DNA of 64,000 bases, taken from Alkalimonas mucilaginosa (GTDB taxonomy: Bacteria; Pseudomonadota; Gammaproteobacteria; Enterobacterales; Alteromonadaceae). Positions 9,705-18,771 of this stretch are shown in pieces (the first letter of the stretch is position 1; every line of letters starts with the position of its first letter). Position numbers and translations under genes: made by a program. Location: assembly GCF_036327005.1 (NCBI RefSeq), contig NZ_JAUGZK010000013.1, forward strand, positions 1-64,000. The letters are read 5' to 3'. The notes beneath the pieces are model-generated. The model was not told the origin of the DNA and searched no databases. It worked only from the letters and a program-made list of their open reading frames with translations.

Positions 9705-10951
9705 GGGAGAGTGTGTTCGCCGCGCCATAGATCCTGCCATAATTCACGCTGCCGGATCAGGTGGCTCTGACTGCCATCCACCAGCACTTCGGCCGCTCTA
9801 GGCCGGCTATTGTAATTGGAGCTCATGGTAAAACCATAGGCGCCTGCGGAGCGCACTGCCAGTAAATCACCTTCAGCAATGGCTAAAAGCCGATCTTTAC
9901 CAAGGAAATCACCGGTTTCGCAAACCGGGCCCACTACATCGTACAGCTGCGCTTTGTCATTATCTTGTTGCTGCACCGGTACGATGGCCTGCCAGGCACT
10001 GTAAAGCGCCGGCCGGATTAGATCGTTCATGGCGGCATCGACAATGGCGAAGTTTTTCTCCTGGCCAGGTTTTAAGTACTCCACTCTGGTCAGCAGCACA
10101 CCGGCATTGGCCATAATGGCGCGGCCTGGCTCGAAAATCAGCGTCAGTTCCGGGTAAGGCTTTAACCGCTCTACCACAGCGGCCGCATACTCACTGGGGT
10201 GCGGCGGGGTTTCATCCTGATAACGCACCCCGAGGCCACCGCCGACATCGATGTGTTGCAACTGAATGCCGTGGCTTTTTAGCCGATCGATTAAGGCCAG
10301 CAACTTATCCAATGCATCCAAGAAAGGTTGGGTTTCGGTCAGTTGCGAGCCGATATGGCAATCGACACCGACCACCTGCACATGCGAGGCGGCCGCTGCT
10401 TGCTGATAAATGCGTTCTGCGTCGTTGATATCTATGCCGAATTTATTGGCTTTTAAGCCGGTAGAAATATAGGGATGAGTTTTGGCGTCTATGTCCGGAT
10501 TGACCCGGATGGAGACAGGGGCAGATAGATCCAGCTCTTGAGCAACCTGCTGCAGCCGGTTTAATTCGGCTTCAGACTCGACATTAAAGCACTTAATGCC
10601 AAGTTGCAGCGCATAGCGCATTTCATCGGCGGTTTTGGCCACACCGGAAAAAACCACTTTTTTAGGGTCACCACCGGCGGCTATCACCCGGCGTAGTTCA
10701 CCTTCGGAGACGATATCAAAGCCAGAACCAAGCCGGGCCAGCAGGTCCAGTACGGCAATATTGCTGTTGGCTTTCACCGCATAGCAAATCAGGTGCGGAT
10801 GATGTTGGGCGGCGTCGGCAAAGGCATGGTAATGCCGCTCTATGGTGGCGCGGGAATAGACATAGCAAGGTGTGCCATAATGAGCAGCAATGTCACTAAG
10901 TGACACTTCTTCGGCAAAAAGTTGCTGCTCGCGGTAATTAAAATGGTCCAT
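9701..10951 (-). CDS. lysA: Diaminopimelate decarboxylase
   Basis: LysA is the PLP-dependent enzyme that decarboxylates meso-diaminopimelate to lysine. The 416-residue product has the PLP lysine in CYAVKANSN, the phosphate-binding GGGLGVRY, and a C-terminal CETGDFLGKDR motif with the active-site Cys. The ORF extends 60 codons upstream, through lptM, but homology begins at MDHFNYREQQL, so I place the start at 10951, 5 bases after the lptM stop. It overlaps dapF by four bases. Confidence 0.96.
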   Translation of the reverse strand: MDHFNYREQQLFAEEVSLSDIAAHYGTPCYVYSRATIERHYHAFADAAQHHPHLICYAVKANSNIAVLDLLARLGSGFDIVSEGELRRVIAAGGDPKKVVFSGVAKTADEMRYALQLGIKCFNVESEAELNRLQQVAQELDLSAPVSIRVNPDIDAKTHPYISTGLKANKFGIDINDAERIYQQAAAASHVQVVGVDCHIGSQLTETQPFLDALDKLLALIDRLKSHGIQLQHIDVGGGLGVRYQDETPPHPSEYAAAVVERLKPYPELTLIFEPGRAIMANAGVLLTRVEYLKPGQEKNFAIVDAAMNDLIRPALYSAWQAIVPVQQQDNDKAQLYDVVGPVCETGDFLGKDRLLAIAEGDLLAVRSAGAYGFTMSSNYNSRPRAAEVLVDGSQSHLIRQRELWQDLWRGEHTLP

Positions 10952-10956
10952 GTGGT

Positions 10957-11166
10957 TTACTCTGTGGTACGACGAGTTGGTATAACGATAGCGGGATTTT
11001 CTGGCCCGGTAACCGGCTCTTCTGCGACAGCTTCCGGCGGTTGTGGTAAGGTAAGGGGGCCTTTCTGACCACAGGCTGACAGGGCCAGCAGGGTAACTGA
11101 CACAAGCAGGATGCGAGTACGCAACGAACAAAAGCGATAGCTTGGATGCATGGTGATGTATTTCAT
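10957..11166 (-). CDS. lptM: LptM (YifL) small lipoprotein
   Basis: This is a 69-residue lipoprotein with the family signature: a signal peptide ending in the lipobox LSAC followed by GQKGPL. LptM assists maturation of the LPS transporter LptD in E. coli. After the first residues past Cys the chain is Pro/Glu-rich and low in complexity. The ATG at 11151 (MHPSYRF) is an alternative start giving a shorter signal peptide. The position immediately before lysA/dapF is the same as in E. coli, supporting the call despite its small size. Confidence 0.85.
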   Translation of the reverse strand: MKYITMHPSYRFCSLRTRILLVSVTLLALSACGQKGPLTLPQPPEAVAEEPVTGPENPAIVIPTRRTTE

Positions 11167-11226
11167 AAATTGCCAGAGGCTCTATAATCGCATCCTTAGC
11201 AGCAAAAGCAAACAGGTGACGCAGCG

Positions 11227-11386
11227 AATGATCGTGAATATGACGAATTAGCCGATGCCACCCTGCATCCGTTGTGGGTAGCTACCAAGTGTAACGCCGT
11301 TACTGCAAGTGGCGGCAGAGTATGAAATAGAGAACCGTACCGGCCTGAAATTTTTGGCCTTGATTAACGATGCCGCCAGTAAGTAA
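11227..11386 (+). pseudogene. cyaY: Remnant of cyaY (frataxin-like)
   Basis: Between divergent lptM and the esterase gene, translation shows fragments of CyaY in two frames. Frame 1 from 11227 reads NDREYDELADATL, like the CyaY N-terminus but without an ATG, then jumps to HPLWVATK, like the central HQVWLATK region, and stops at 11323. Another frame from 11324 reads RTGLKFLALINDAASK, like the CyaY C-terminus, ending at 11384-11386. The acidic first helix and central strands are missing. CyaY is an iron-binding regulator of Fe-S cluster assembly. E. coli has an intact cyaY at this same place and orientation, next to lptM. Confidence 0.75.
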
Positions 11387-11417
11387 GCTGGTGTTGTCAT
11401 TCAATTAGAGCAATAGC

Positions 11418-12098
11418 ATGACAGTACTTCCTTTTGTTGATACGCCAGCCCAGGGGCCTTGCAAGGCCGTAGTCGTCTGGTTGCATGGCCTCGGCGACTC
11501 CGGCCATGGTTTTGCCCCCATAGTGCCTGAACTTCGGTTACCCGCCGGTGCCGGCATTCGCTTTATTTTCCCTCATGCGCCGGTGCAGCCGGTCACCATC
11601 AATGGTGGCATGGAAATGCGCTCCTGGTACGATATTAAAAGCATGGACTTATTAAGCCGGGCCGATGAAGCCGGAGTGCGTGACTCTGCGGCTAAAGTGC
11701 AGCAGTTGCTGGATCAACTGATCGCGCAAGGCATGCCCTCCGAGCGGATTGTGCTGGCCGGCTTTAGCCAGGGTGGTGTGATAGCGCTGCATTTGCTGGC
11801 GCGCTTGCCTTATAAGCTGGCTGGTGTGATGGCCTTATCTACCTATATGTGTGCACCAGAAAAACTGTCAGATGAAGCCCTGCCTCACAACAAAGCAACC
11901 CCGGTCTTTTTTGGCCATGGCGTGCAGGATCCGGTGGTACCCATCGCAGGTGGCCAGCAGGCGTTTCATGCGCTTAAAAAGCAGGGCTTTGCGGTCAGTT
12001 GGCACGACTACCGGATGGAGCACAGTGTCTGCGCGCAGGAAGTCGCTGATATCAGCAGTTTTTTGCAGCGGCTGTTGCTGACAGACAAGGATAATTGA
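11418..12098 (+). CDS. Alpha/beta hydrolase, carboxylesterase/phospholipase family
   Basis: The 226-residue protein is of the small cytoplasmic carboxylesterase family (Abhydrolase_2, like Pseudomonas carboxylesterase II and E. coli YpfH). It shows the oxyanion segment VWLHGLGDSGHGF, the nucleophile elbow GFSQGG, the Asp loop GHGVQDPVVP and a late His (MEHSVC). The likely substrate is short acyl esters or lysophospholipids, but this is not determined. It precedes hemC by one base on the same strand, so it is probably co-transcribed with the haem genes, occupying the place taken by cyaA in E. coli. Confidence 0.85.
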   Translation: MTVLPFVDTPAQGPCKAVVVWLHGLGDSGHGFAPIVPELRLPAGAGIRFIFPHAPVQPVTINGGMEMRSWYDIKSMDLLSRADEAGVRDSAAKVQQLLDQLIAQGMPSERIVLAGFSQGGVIALHLLARLPYKLAGVMALSTYMCAPEKLSDEALPHNKATPVFFGHGVQDPVVPIAGGQQAFHALKKQGFAVSWHDYRMEHSVCAQEVADISSFLQRLLLTDKDN

Positions 12099-12099
12099 C

Positions 12100-13029
12100 A
12101 TGAGCCAGATGGTACGAATTGCCACCCGCAAAAGCGCGCTGGCGTTGTGGCAGGCCGAGTATGTCAAGGCCGAGTTGGAAAAGCACCATCCTGGAATAAT
12201 GGTCCAACTGGTGCCGATGTCGACCCAGGGCGATAAAATCCTGGATACGCCGCTGGCTAAAATCGGCGGTAAAGGCCTCTTTGTCAAAGAGCTGGAAACG
12301 GCTTTGCTGGATGGCCGGGCTGATATTGCCGTGCACAGCATGAAAGACGTGCCGGTGGCTTTCCCTGAAGGCCTGGCGCTGCAAACCATTTGCCCGCGTG
12401 AAGATCCGCGCGATGCCTTTGTTTCCAATCGTTACGCCAGTCTGGCGGAGTTACCGGCTGGGGCTGTGGTTGGCACCTCCAGCCTGCGCCGGCAGTGTCA
12501 GTTAAAAGCCCGGCGACCGGATTTGGTGATCAAAGATTTACGTGGCAACGTCAATACCCGTTTGGCCAAACTTGATCAGGGCGACTTTGATGCCATTATC
12601 CTGGCTGCGGCCGGTTTGATTCGGTTGGGTTTTCAACAGCGCATTGCCGGCTGGCTGGCACCGGAGCAAAGCTTACCTGCCAACGGCCAGGGTGCTGTCG
12701 GCATTGAATGCCGGGCCGACGACCCGCGTATTCAGCAATTGCTGGCGGCACTGCATGATGCCGATACGGCGGATCGGGTGCTGGCCGAGCGGGCAATGAA
12801 TCGGCGTTTACAAGGCGGTTGTCAGGTACCGATTGGCGCTTATGCCGAACTTGACGGCGATACCCTTTGGTTACGTGGTCTGGTCGGCTCGCTGGATGGT
12901 GGGCAGATTTTACAGGCCGAAGCCAAAGCGCCACGTCAGCAAGCGGAAGCTTTGGGTGTACAGGTGGCGGAAGCGCTGCTGGCACAGGGGGCGGCTGCAC
13001 TGTTGGCTGCTGCCTACCAGGAGCGGTGA
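12100..13029 (+). CDS. hemC: Porphobilinogen deaminase (hydroxymethylbilane synthase)
   Basis: HemC joins four porphobilinogens into hydroxymethylbilane. The 309-residue protein starts MSQMVRIATRKSALALWQ, carries KDLRGNVNTRL, and has the Cys in RRLQGGCQVPIGA that binds the dipyrromethane cofactor. It is the expected length. The stop overlaps the hemD start by one base (TGATG). Gene order hemC-hemD-hemX-hemY matches E. coli. Confidence 0.97.
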   Translation: MSQMVRIATRKSALALWQAEYVKAELEKHHPGIMVQLVPMSTQGDKILDTPLAKIGGKGLFVKELETALLDGRADIAVHSMKDVPVAFPEGLALQTICPREDPRDAFVSNRYASLAELPAGAVVGTSSLRRQCQLKARRPDLVIKDLRGNVNTRLAKLDQGDFDAIILAAAGLIRLGFQQRIAGWLAPEQSLPANGQGAVGIECRADDPRIQQLLAALHDADTADRVLAERAMNRRLQGGCQVPIGAYAELDGDTLWLRGLVGSLDGGQILQAEAKAPRQQAEALGVQVAEALLAQGAAALLAAAYQER

Positions 13030-13775
13030 TGAGTGCTCAGACACTGTTAATCACCCGGCCAGCAGGCAAAGCGGATGCCTTATTGGCCGGCCTGGATGAA
13101 CTTGGTCTGGTTTATCTGTACCAGCCGCTGATTGCCACCCAACTGGTACCCGTTAAGCCAAAGGAGCTGCAGTGGTTGCAGCAGGCCGATCAGCTGGTGT
13201 TTGTCAGCGTCAGCGCGGTGACATCGTTGCAGCAACAACTGGACGCCAGTGAGCTCAAAGCTCCACTGCGTGCGGTTGGCCAGACCACCGCATCGGTTTT
13301 GCAGCAATGGACCGGGCGGGAGGTAGTGTACCCGGACGATCAGCGCAGTGAAGGAGTGTTGTCGATGCCCTGCATGCAGCAGGTCGATGGTCAGAACATT
13401 GTGATCGTGCGTGGTCAGAGTGGCCGCGAGCTGATGAAACAAGGATTGCAGCAACGCGGTGCCCGGGTGCGTTATGTGCAAAGCTATCATCGGGTGCCGA
13501 TTGAGCTGGATGGTGAGGCGCTGTTTGCTCTCTGGCAGCAGCAGGTCAGTTGCATTCTGGTCACCAGTGAAGAAATTCTGCGCCGGTTATTCTCATTGCT
13601 GCCGGTTGCCGGCCATGACTGGTTGCGCAGTCGGCACTGGATTTTGGTCAGTCCGCGCATGCACGATTCGGCGCTGGCACTTGGCATCCCGGTCAGCAAG
13701 ATTATACTGGCAGATAATGCCAACGATACTGCGCTTATGGCAGCGATATGTCATTACAAGAGGGATTATTTATGA
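13029..13775 (+). CDS. hemD: Uroporphyrinogen-III synthase
   Basis: HemD cyclises hydroxymethylbilane to uroporphyrinogen III. The 248-residue product begins MSAQTLLITRPAGKADALL and includes a FVSVSAV stretch and an IVRGQSGRELMKQGLQQRG segment typical of this poorly conserved family. I chose the ATG at 13029, overlapping the hemC stop, over the ORF's earlier ATG at 12867 inside hemC. The last codons overlap the hemX start (ATGA). Identification rests on both sequence and operon position. Confidence 0.92.
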   Translation: MSAQTLLITRPAGKADALLAGLDELGLVYLYQPLIATQLVPVKPKELQWLQQADQLVFVSVSAVTSLQQQLDASELKAPLRAVGQTTASVLQQWTGREVVYPDDQRSEGVLSMPCMQQVDGQNIVIVRGQSGRELMKQGLQQRGARVRYVQSYHRVPIELDGEALFALWQQQVSCILVTSEEILRRLFSLLPVAGHDWLRSRHWILVSPRMHDSALALGIPVSKIILADNANDTALMAAICHYKRDYL

Positions 13776-14962
13776 GCAGTGAGCCAAGCAAAGCCAGCGA
13801 AGCAGATAAGGTAACTGAGCAGCCACCGGCAAATGCCGCTAAGGCGACGCAGTCCGGCGATGAGATGCGTTATTTGTCTGAAGCGGACTTGCACGATCCT
13901 GTGGTGAAAACCGGGCGAGGTATAGCCTGGCTGGCTTTACTGGTTAGCCTGCTACTGACGGGCGCTTTGGTTGCTGCAGGCTACTGGCTTTACCCACAGT
14001 GGCTGCAATTGACGGAGAGCCAGCAGCGCCAGCAACTGGTCCTGGAGCGTCAGTTGGATGATGAGCGTACTGAACTGCAGCGCAGCCAGCAACGGCTTAG
14101 AGATGAGCAACAGGATCAGCTGTCACAATGGCAGCAGCAACAACGCCAGCAGCAGGATGAGCTAAGGCGCCAACTGCAACAGCAGCAAACGCAATTTCAG
14201 CAGCAGTTGCGTTTTATTGAACAGCGCTTAGAGCAACAACAAGGGGCTGCGCCCAGTATCTGGTTGCTGGCAGAGGTGGATTACCTGCTGCGGATGGCCA
14301 GCCAGAAAATCTGGTTGGAGTTGGATGTAGCAACCAGTCTGCAACTGTTAAAAAGTGCTGATAGCCGTTTGGCCCGTCTGGGTGAGCCTGCTTTATTGAC
14401 CGTGCGTGAAGCCATTCGTCAGGACGAGCAAGCCTTGTCCAGATTGCGTATTCCAGACCCGATCGAAATCCAGCTCAGTATCCGATCACTGCGGGAGCTG
14501 GCGCGGCAACTGCCATTTAAAGATCAGCAGCAGGCACTGTCAACGCCTGCAGAAGGCACTGATTCCAGCTGGGGTGAGCGCTGGCAGCGGTTGTGGCAAC
14601 AGGGCTTGAAACAACTGGTGCAGGTGCGTCGCAGTGTGGCAGAAGATGATTTTAGCCTGAGCCGCGAGCAGCAATTCCTGTTACGGCAGCGTTTGCAGCA
14701 ACAACTGGTGCAAGCCGAACTGGCAGCCATGCAGCAGCAAAGTGCTTTGCTTCAGGCCAGTTTACGCGAAGCTGCTGATTTAGTGCAGCGCTATTTTGAG
14801 GCCTCCGATGCAGGCACTCAGCAGCTGTCAGCCCGCCTGGTTGAGCTGGCCCGGCTGGAATTGCACCCGGGCTACATTGCTCCGCTGCAAAGTCTGGAAG
14901 CCTTGCAACGCTATCAGCGCACCATACAGCTCTTGGGTGAGGATGCGGGAGACGCGCTATGA
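13772..14962 (+). CDS. hemX: HemX, uroporphyrinogen-III C-methyltransferase-like membrane protein
   Basis: The 396-residue HemX homologue is named for its position; despite database naming it has no demonstrated methyltransferase activity. After a cytoplasmic N-terminus there is a membrane segment around residues 47-70 (IAWLALLVSLLLTGALVAAG). A long Gln/Arg-rich coiled coil follows (about residues 80-160), then the conserved IWLLAEVDYLLRMA motif and a helical C-terminal domain. The ATG at 13772 overlaps hemD. Its stop overlaps hemY by four bases. Confidence 0.88.
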   Translation: MSSEPSKASEADKVTEQPPANAAKATQSGDEMRYLSEADLHDPVVKTGRGIAWLALLVSLLLTGALVAAGYWLYPQWLQLTESQQRQQLVLERQLDDERTELQRSQQRLRDEQQDQLSQWQQQQRQQQDELRRQLQQQQTQFQQQLRFIEQRLEQQQGAAPSIWLLAEVDYLLRMASQKIWLELDVATSLQLLKSADSRLARLGEPALLTVREAIRQDEQALSRLRIPDPIEIQLSIRSLRELARQLPFKDQQQALSTPAEGTDSSWGERWQRLWQQGLKQLVQVRRSVAEDDFSLSREQQFLLRQRLQQQLVQAELAAMQQQSALLQASLREAADLVQRYFEASDAGTQQLSARLVELARLELHPGYIAPLQSLEALQRYQRTIQLLGEDAGDAL

Positions 14963-16053
14963 TGATACGTTTGCTGCTGATCATACTGCTGCTGGCAGCA
15001 GCGATGTGGCTGGGCCCTCTGGTGCTGGCCGAGCCGGGTTATGTGCGCATTGTGTTGGCGGGCTATACGCTGGAAATGACAGTGGTGGGTCTGGTGGTGC
15101 TTGTGCTCGTCAGTGGCCTGTTGTTATGGCTGACAGCCAAGCTGCTGCGGGCCCTCTGGCGACTGCCAAGTCGCTCCTGGCGTTTCTGGCAATGGCGCCG
15201 GCGGCAAAAAGCAGAACAGGCTTTTCAGGAGGGATTGCGGGCGTTTGCCCGGCAGCAGTGGCAGGATGCGGCGAACTTGCTGCAGCAATCGCTGGCGCAC
15301 TCGCAGTATCAGGATGAAAAACGCATGCTGGCAGGTTATGCCGCCTTTTATGCCGGTCAAACGCCTCAGGCCGAGCAACTGATACAGCAACTGGCAGCAG
15401 AGGACCCAAATACCTGGTTCGTGCAGGCCGATCTATTGATCCAGCAAGGGCAGGCTGCACAGGCCGCGCATTTGCTGCAGGCCAAAGTGGACCAGCAGCC
15501 CAAAGCCTGTGGTCTGGGGCAGTTGTATTTGTTCAGCCTGCAGCAGGCCGGGCAGTGGCAGCAATTGCTGGAGCAGGTGCCTGCTGCACTGAAACATCGC
15601 TGGTTTAGTAAGTCGCAATGGGCGGTACAACGCTATCAAATTTACCCGAAAGCCATCAGCAGTCTGGTGCAAAGCGGGCAGTTTTCCGAGCAGGCAGAAT
15701 ACTGGCAAGCCTTACCAGGGCGCGAGCGCAAATCGGTCGCTGCGGTCATTGGCCGAGCCTGGGCCAAAGCCAATCAGGGTCAGACTGAGCAGGCAGAGCG
15801 TTTGCTGGTCAACACCCTGGCACTGGCCGATATTGAGCTGGCCTGGCCGTATTTACGCCAAATCCCACTGGGAAAATCCGTACTGCAACTGCGTAAGCAA
15901 GTACAGCATTGGTTGCGTGATCACGCCGGCAACGGTTATCTGTATGCACTGCTTAGCTGGCTGGCGGAGCAAGAAGGGGAGCTGGAACAAGCGCGCCTGG
16001 CCTGGAAGAAAGCACTGCAGTACCAGCCTGAGCTGGCTGCCAGTAAGCGCTAA
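14959..16053 (+). CDS. hemY: HemY family TPR protein
   Basis: This 364-residue inner-membrane protein is the hemY of proteobacterial hem operons (not protoporphyrinogen oxidase). Two N-terminal membrane segments (about residues 1-20 and 35-60) precede the conserved region RRRQKAEQAFQEGLRAFARQQWQDA and TPR-like helical repeats to the C-terminus. The role in haem synthesis is unclear; it may scaffold the enzymes at the membrane. ATGA overlap with hemX. It is shorter than the E. coli protein (about 398 residues) but otherwise complete. Confidence 0.88.
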   Translation: MMIRLLLIILLLAAAMWLGPLVLAEPGYVRIVLAGYTLEMTVVGLVVLVLVSGLLLWLTAKLLRALWRLPSRSWRFWQWRRRQKAEQAFQEGLRAFARQQWQDAANLLQQSLAHSQYQDEKRMLAGYAAFYAGQTPQAEQLIQQLAAEDPNTWFVQADLLIQQGQAAQAAHLLQAKVDQQPKACGLGQLYLFSLQQAGQWQQLLEQVPAALKHRWFSKSQWAVQRYQIYPKAISSLVQSGQFSEQAEYWQALPGRERKSVAAVIGRAWAKANQGQTEQAERLLVNTLALADIELAWPYLRQIPLGKSVLQLRKQVQHWLRDHAGNGYLYALLSWLAEQEGELEQARLAWKKALQYQPELAASKR

Positions 16054-16058
16054 GTCCA

Positions 16059-16601
16059 ATGAGTCAACTCACCGGCCTGGCGCCGGTCAGCCGCCCGGAT
16101 GCGCGTGTGCTGCTGCTTGGCAGCATGCCGGGTGCTGTGTCCCTGGCTCAGCAGCAGTATTATGGCCACCCCCGCAATCACTTTTGGCCCATCATGGCCG
16201 AACTGTTTGGCTTTGAGGTGGCTTTATCTTATCCAGAGCGCTTGCAGGCGTTGCTTAACAACCAGGTTGCGCTTTGGGATGTGCTGCAGCATTGTGAGCG
16301 GCAAGGCAGTTTAGACAGTGCCATTCGCCATGAAAGTCCGAATGATTTTGCCGGCTTTTTCCAACAGCACCGGCAACTACAATTGATTGCCTTTAATGGC
16401 AAAAAAGCTGAAGCCAGTTTCCGCAAGCTGGTGCTGCCGACGACAGCATTGCCAAAAGCCTGCAGTCTGCTAGCTTTGCCCTCCAGCAGCCCGGCCAATG
16501 CCGGTATGTCCAGGTCCGTTCGATTGCAGGCATGGCGGCAACTTACAACAAGCAGTGAGCAAGTTGAACCACTTGACAACATTAGCCGCATTAGTGAATA
16601 G
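16059..16601 (+). CDS. DNA-deoxyinosine glycosylase (uracil-DNA glycosylase superfamily)
   Basis: The 180-residue product fits the family of DNA-deoxyinosine or mismatch-type glycosylases in the UDG superfamily. It has LLLGSMPGAVSLAQQQYYGHPRNHFWP near the N-terminus, where the loop after LGSMPG supplies the catalytic region, a LIAFNGKKAEASF strand and the LPSSSPAN motif that contacts DNA. It would remove deaminated adenine or uracil from DNA. It follows hemY by 5 bases and may be transcribed with the hem operon. Confidence 0.88.
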   Translation: MSQLTGLAPVSRPDARVLLLGSMPGAVSLAQQQYYGHPRNHFWPIMAELFGFEVALSYPERLQALLNNQVALWDVLQHCERQGSLDSAIRHESPNDFAGFFQQHRQLQLIAFNGKKAEASFRKLVLPTTALPKACSLLALPSSSPANAGMSRSVRLQAWRQLTTSSEQVEPLDNISRISE

Positions 16602-16813
16602 TAGATGGCATGGTACTTTCTGGTAACCGAGTGAATGACGCTCACCCAGCAACCAATATGTTTCGCCTGAGCTATGCCTCTAGCAGGTTGCATGCCTGCG
16701 CCTCGGATTATCATCTCTCTGAATGGTTTGACGAATAGCCTATCCTTTTGACCAAGTTGTGTGCTGCAAGCCATCGCGGCTTGAAGTCTTGTCTGTCAAT
16801 GTGGAGTCAAGCT

Positions 16814-17884
16814 ATGACTATCAAAGGTGTTTTATTTTCCATTTCTATGCTGTGCGCTCTTTGGGGTTGCAGCAGCCAGTATAACCAGTCCGAATTACTA
16901 CATAGTATAGAGGCTCTTGCCAATGCCGCAGCCTGTGGTTATGGCCCCAGACCTGATAAGCCAGGCAGCCTTACCCGCTATGCGGTTGGTTACACAGGGG
17001 ATGTCTGTGTGGAACTGCATAAAGAGCGGGCCGGGGTGATTCTGATGGGCGGCAGTACCGATGTGGACGATATCTTTGTACAGAAAGTGCGCCCGCATAT
17101 TCAGAGTGGCAATGTGCTGGTGCTGCGCACCCGCGGTGGGGCTGGCTACAACGACTATTTGCAACAGCTGACCCAGGCCGCCTCGGTGGAAACTTTGATT
17201 GTTGACAGCCGGGATAAAGCCAACAGTGACTATGTCGCCTGGGCGGTGCAAACTGCCGAGTTTATCTGGTTTGCCGGTGGCGATCAGTCCGAATACATTC
17301 GTTACTGGCAGGATACCCGGTTGCAGCAAAAGCTGCATTATGCTTACCAGAAGGGAGCTATTATTGGCGGCACCTCGGCGGGCAATGCCATTCTCGGCGA
17401 AGTGGTCTACAACCCGGATGGTGTGGGCAGTGCGGTATCCAGCGAAGTAGCGCAGGATTTTTGCGACGCCAATATCAAATTCAGCGGTGATTTCCTGCAG
17501 GCGCCAATGCTAAACGGCACCATCACAGACACCCACTTTAAACAACGTGATCGTATGGGCCGCTTGATGGTATTTTTGGCACACCATGCCCATCGCAATC
17601 TGACAGGGATTGCCGTTTCAGAACAAACCGCGCTCTGGGTGGCGCGTGATGGCCAGACCGAGGTGTATGGAGCGCATGAGGTGTATCTACTGCGGGCGGA
17701 TGCACAAACGCGCTTTCAGCAAGCCGAGTGTGGACAGCCGGTGATTATCTCCGATTTACTGCGCTATCAGTTAACGCGGGGAGATCGTTATCAGCTTGCT
17801 CATCATCAGACCGAGGTAATACCGCTGAGGATCAGTTTAGACGGCGGACAGAGTCCTATCTATCAGCCGAATAACCCGTACTAG
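16814..17884 (+). CDS. Cyanophycinase-like peptidase S51 lipoprotein
   Basis: The 356-residue protein belongs to peptidase family S51 (cyanophycinase, dipeptidase E). It shows FAGGDQSEYIRYW, the nucleophile Ser in GGTSAGNAILG and the His-containing TDTHFKQRDRMGRL. The start at 16814 gives a lipoprotein signal peptide with lipobox ALWGC, so the enzyme is tethered outside the cytoplasm; GGAG precedes by 8 bases. Substrate is probably beta-aspartyl peptides or cyanophycin, but this is inferred from family only. No cyanophycin synthetase is visible in the window. Confidence 0.87.
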   Translation: MTIKGVLFSISMLCALWGCSSQYNQSELLHSIEALANAAACGYGPRPDKPGSLTRYAVGYTGDVCVELHKERAGVILMGGSTDVDDIFVQKVRPHIQSGNVLVLRTRGGAGYNDYLQQLTQAASVETLIVDSRDKANSDYVAWAVQTAEFIWFAGGDQSEYIRYWQDTRLQQKLHYAYQKGAIIGGTSAGNAILGEVVYNPDGVGSAVSSEVAQDFCDANIKFSGDFLQAPMLNGTITDTHFKQRDRMGRLMVFLAHHAHRNLTGIAVSEQTALWVARDGQTEVYGAHEVYLLRADAQTRFQQAECGQPVIISDLLRYQLTRGDRYQLAHHQTEVIPLRISLDGGQSPIYQPNNPY

Positions 17885-17978
17885 TGCGTGTAGCGAGTAT
17901 GTATTTAGCTGGTTAGGGAATTTTTAGCAAAAAGCCAGGTCTACTCTGCATCTTAATGGATGTATCAACGAGCTGCGC

Positions 17979-18755
17979 GTGGAGAGACAAGAGCCGGTCT
18001 GGCAGGTTACAAGCGATGGCTTAGTAGAGGATGCGCACAGCGTTGAAGTCACATCGTTGTTATGCTGGCGTGGGCCTTTACTGCTGGCCATAGCAGGGCA
18101 TGGGCTATTGCTTTTGCTTCTCAACCTGCAAACTTGGCAACGCCCGGTTGAGCCTGAGGTGATGTCTGCTGCTATCGAGGCATACTTTTATCAGGCCCCA
18201 ACCAAGGTTGAACTAGAGCCTGTGGCACCTAATCAAGAGCCGCTTTTAGCAAAGGAGCTTGTTGCTGATGCAATAGAGCTTATGGCTGAACCAGAAGCTG
18301 TCAACAAGGAGGCTGTGTTGCCGGCAACGAGTACCGAACCGGCTCTGATTGCGGACGTTGATATGGTGGTGATAGCCGATAAAAGAGAGGGCGCAGAGCG
18401 CCCCGTTGTGGAGTCAACAGCACTGCCATCTGGTACGAACCAACGTGGAAGTTTAATGGACCGCGCCCTACGACATGTACAACCAACAGATGAGCTGGCA
18501 TCGGCACATCGGGCGCAGCAAATACAACGGCATGCGCAACCCAGCATTACCGTAGAGAAGCGCTATCAGGAAATCCAGGATGGCAGTCAGCCGATACGTA
18601 ACGCTCGTGGCTGCCTCACCAGTGATCCGAGCAAAGACGGCTTTGATGCCTTAATGGCAGCAAAGTATGTGCCCTGTGGCGATGAGATAAGTGCAGCTCA
18701 GCAATTGCAGGAAATCCTGCAACGCCGCTCCAGGCATTCGGGCCGATCAAATTAA
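17979..18755 (+). CDS. Hypothetical single-pass membrane protein
   Basis: I do not recognise this 258-residue protein. It has a cytoplasmic N-terminus of about 30 residues, one membrane segment (residues 32-50, GPLLLAIAGHGLLLLLLNL), then a Pro/Glu/Ala-rich low-complexity stretch (about 55-140) and a C-terminal part with two Cys (GCLTSDPSKDGF and YVPCGDE). The layout resembles TonB-type proteins, with an inner-membrane anchor and extended periplasmic linker, but no TonB C-terminal domain is evident. The start is a GTG; no in-frame ATG gives the N-terminus. Ends 16 bases before the convergent fadM stop. Confidence 0.65.
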   Translation: MERQEPVWQVTSDGLVEDAHSVEVTSLLCWRGPLLLAIAGHGLLLLLLNLQTWQRPVEPEVMSAAIEAYFYQAPTKVELEPVAPNQEPLLAKELVADAIELMAEPEAVNKEAVLPATSTEPALIADVDMVVIADKREGAERPVVESTALPSGTNQRGSLMDRALRHVQPTDELASAHRAQQIQRHAQPSITVEKRYQEIQDGSQPIRNARGCLTSDPSKDGFDALMAAKYVPCGDEISAAQQLQEILQRRSRHSGRSN

Positions 18756-18771
18756 ACTTTGCGTGTCCGGA

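Noticed and set aside
12867..13031. A longer N-terminus for hemD beginning inside hemC
   Set aside because: Its extra residues overlap hemC in another frame and are low-complexity; the overlap ATG at 13029 fits the family start.
16602..16813. Remnant of a gene between the glycosylase and the cyanophycinase-like gene
   Set aside because: No reading frame resembles any protein; only a short GCAGG-GCCTGC hairpin near 16686 is seen.
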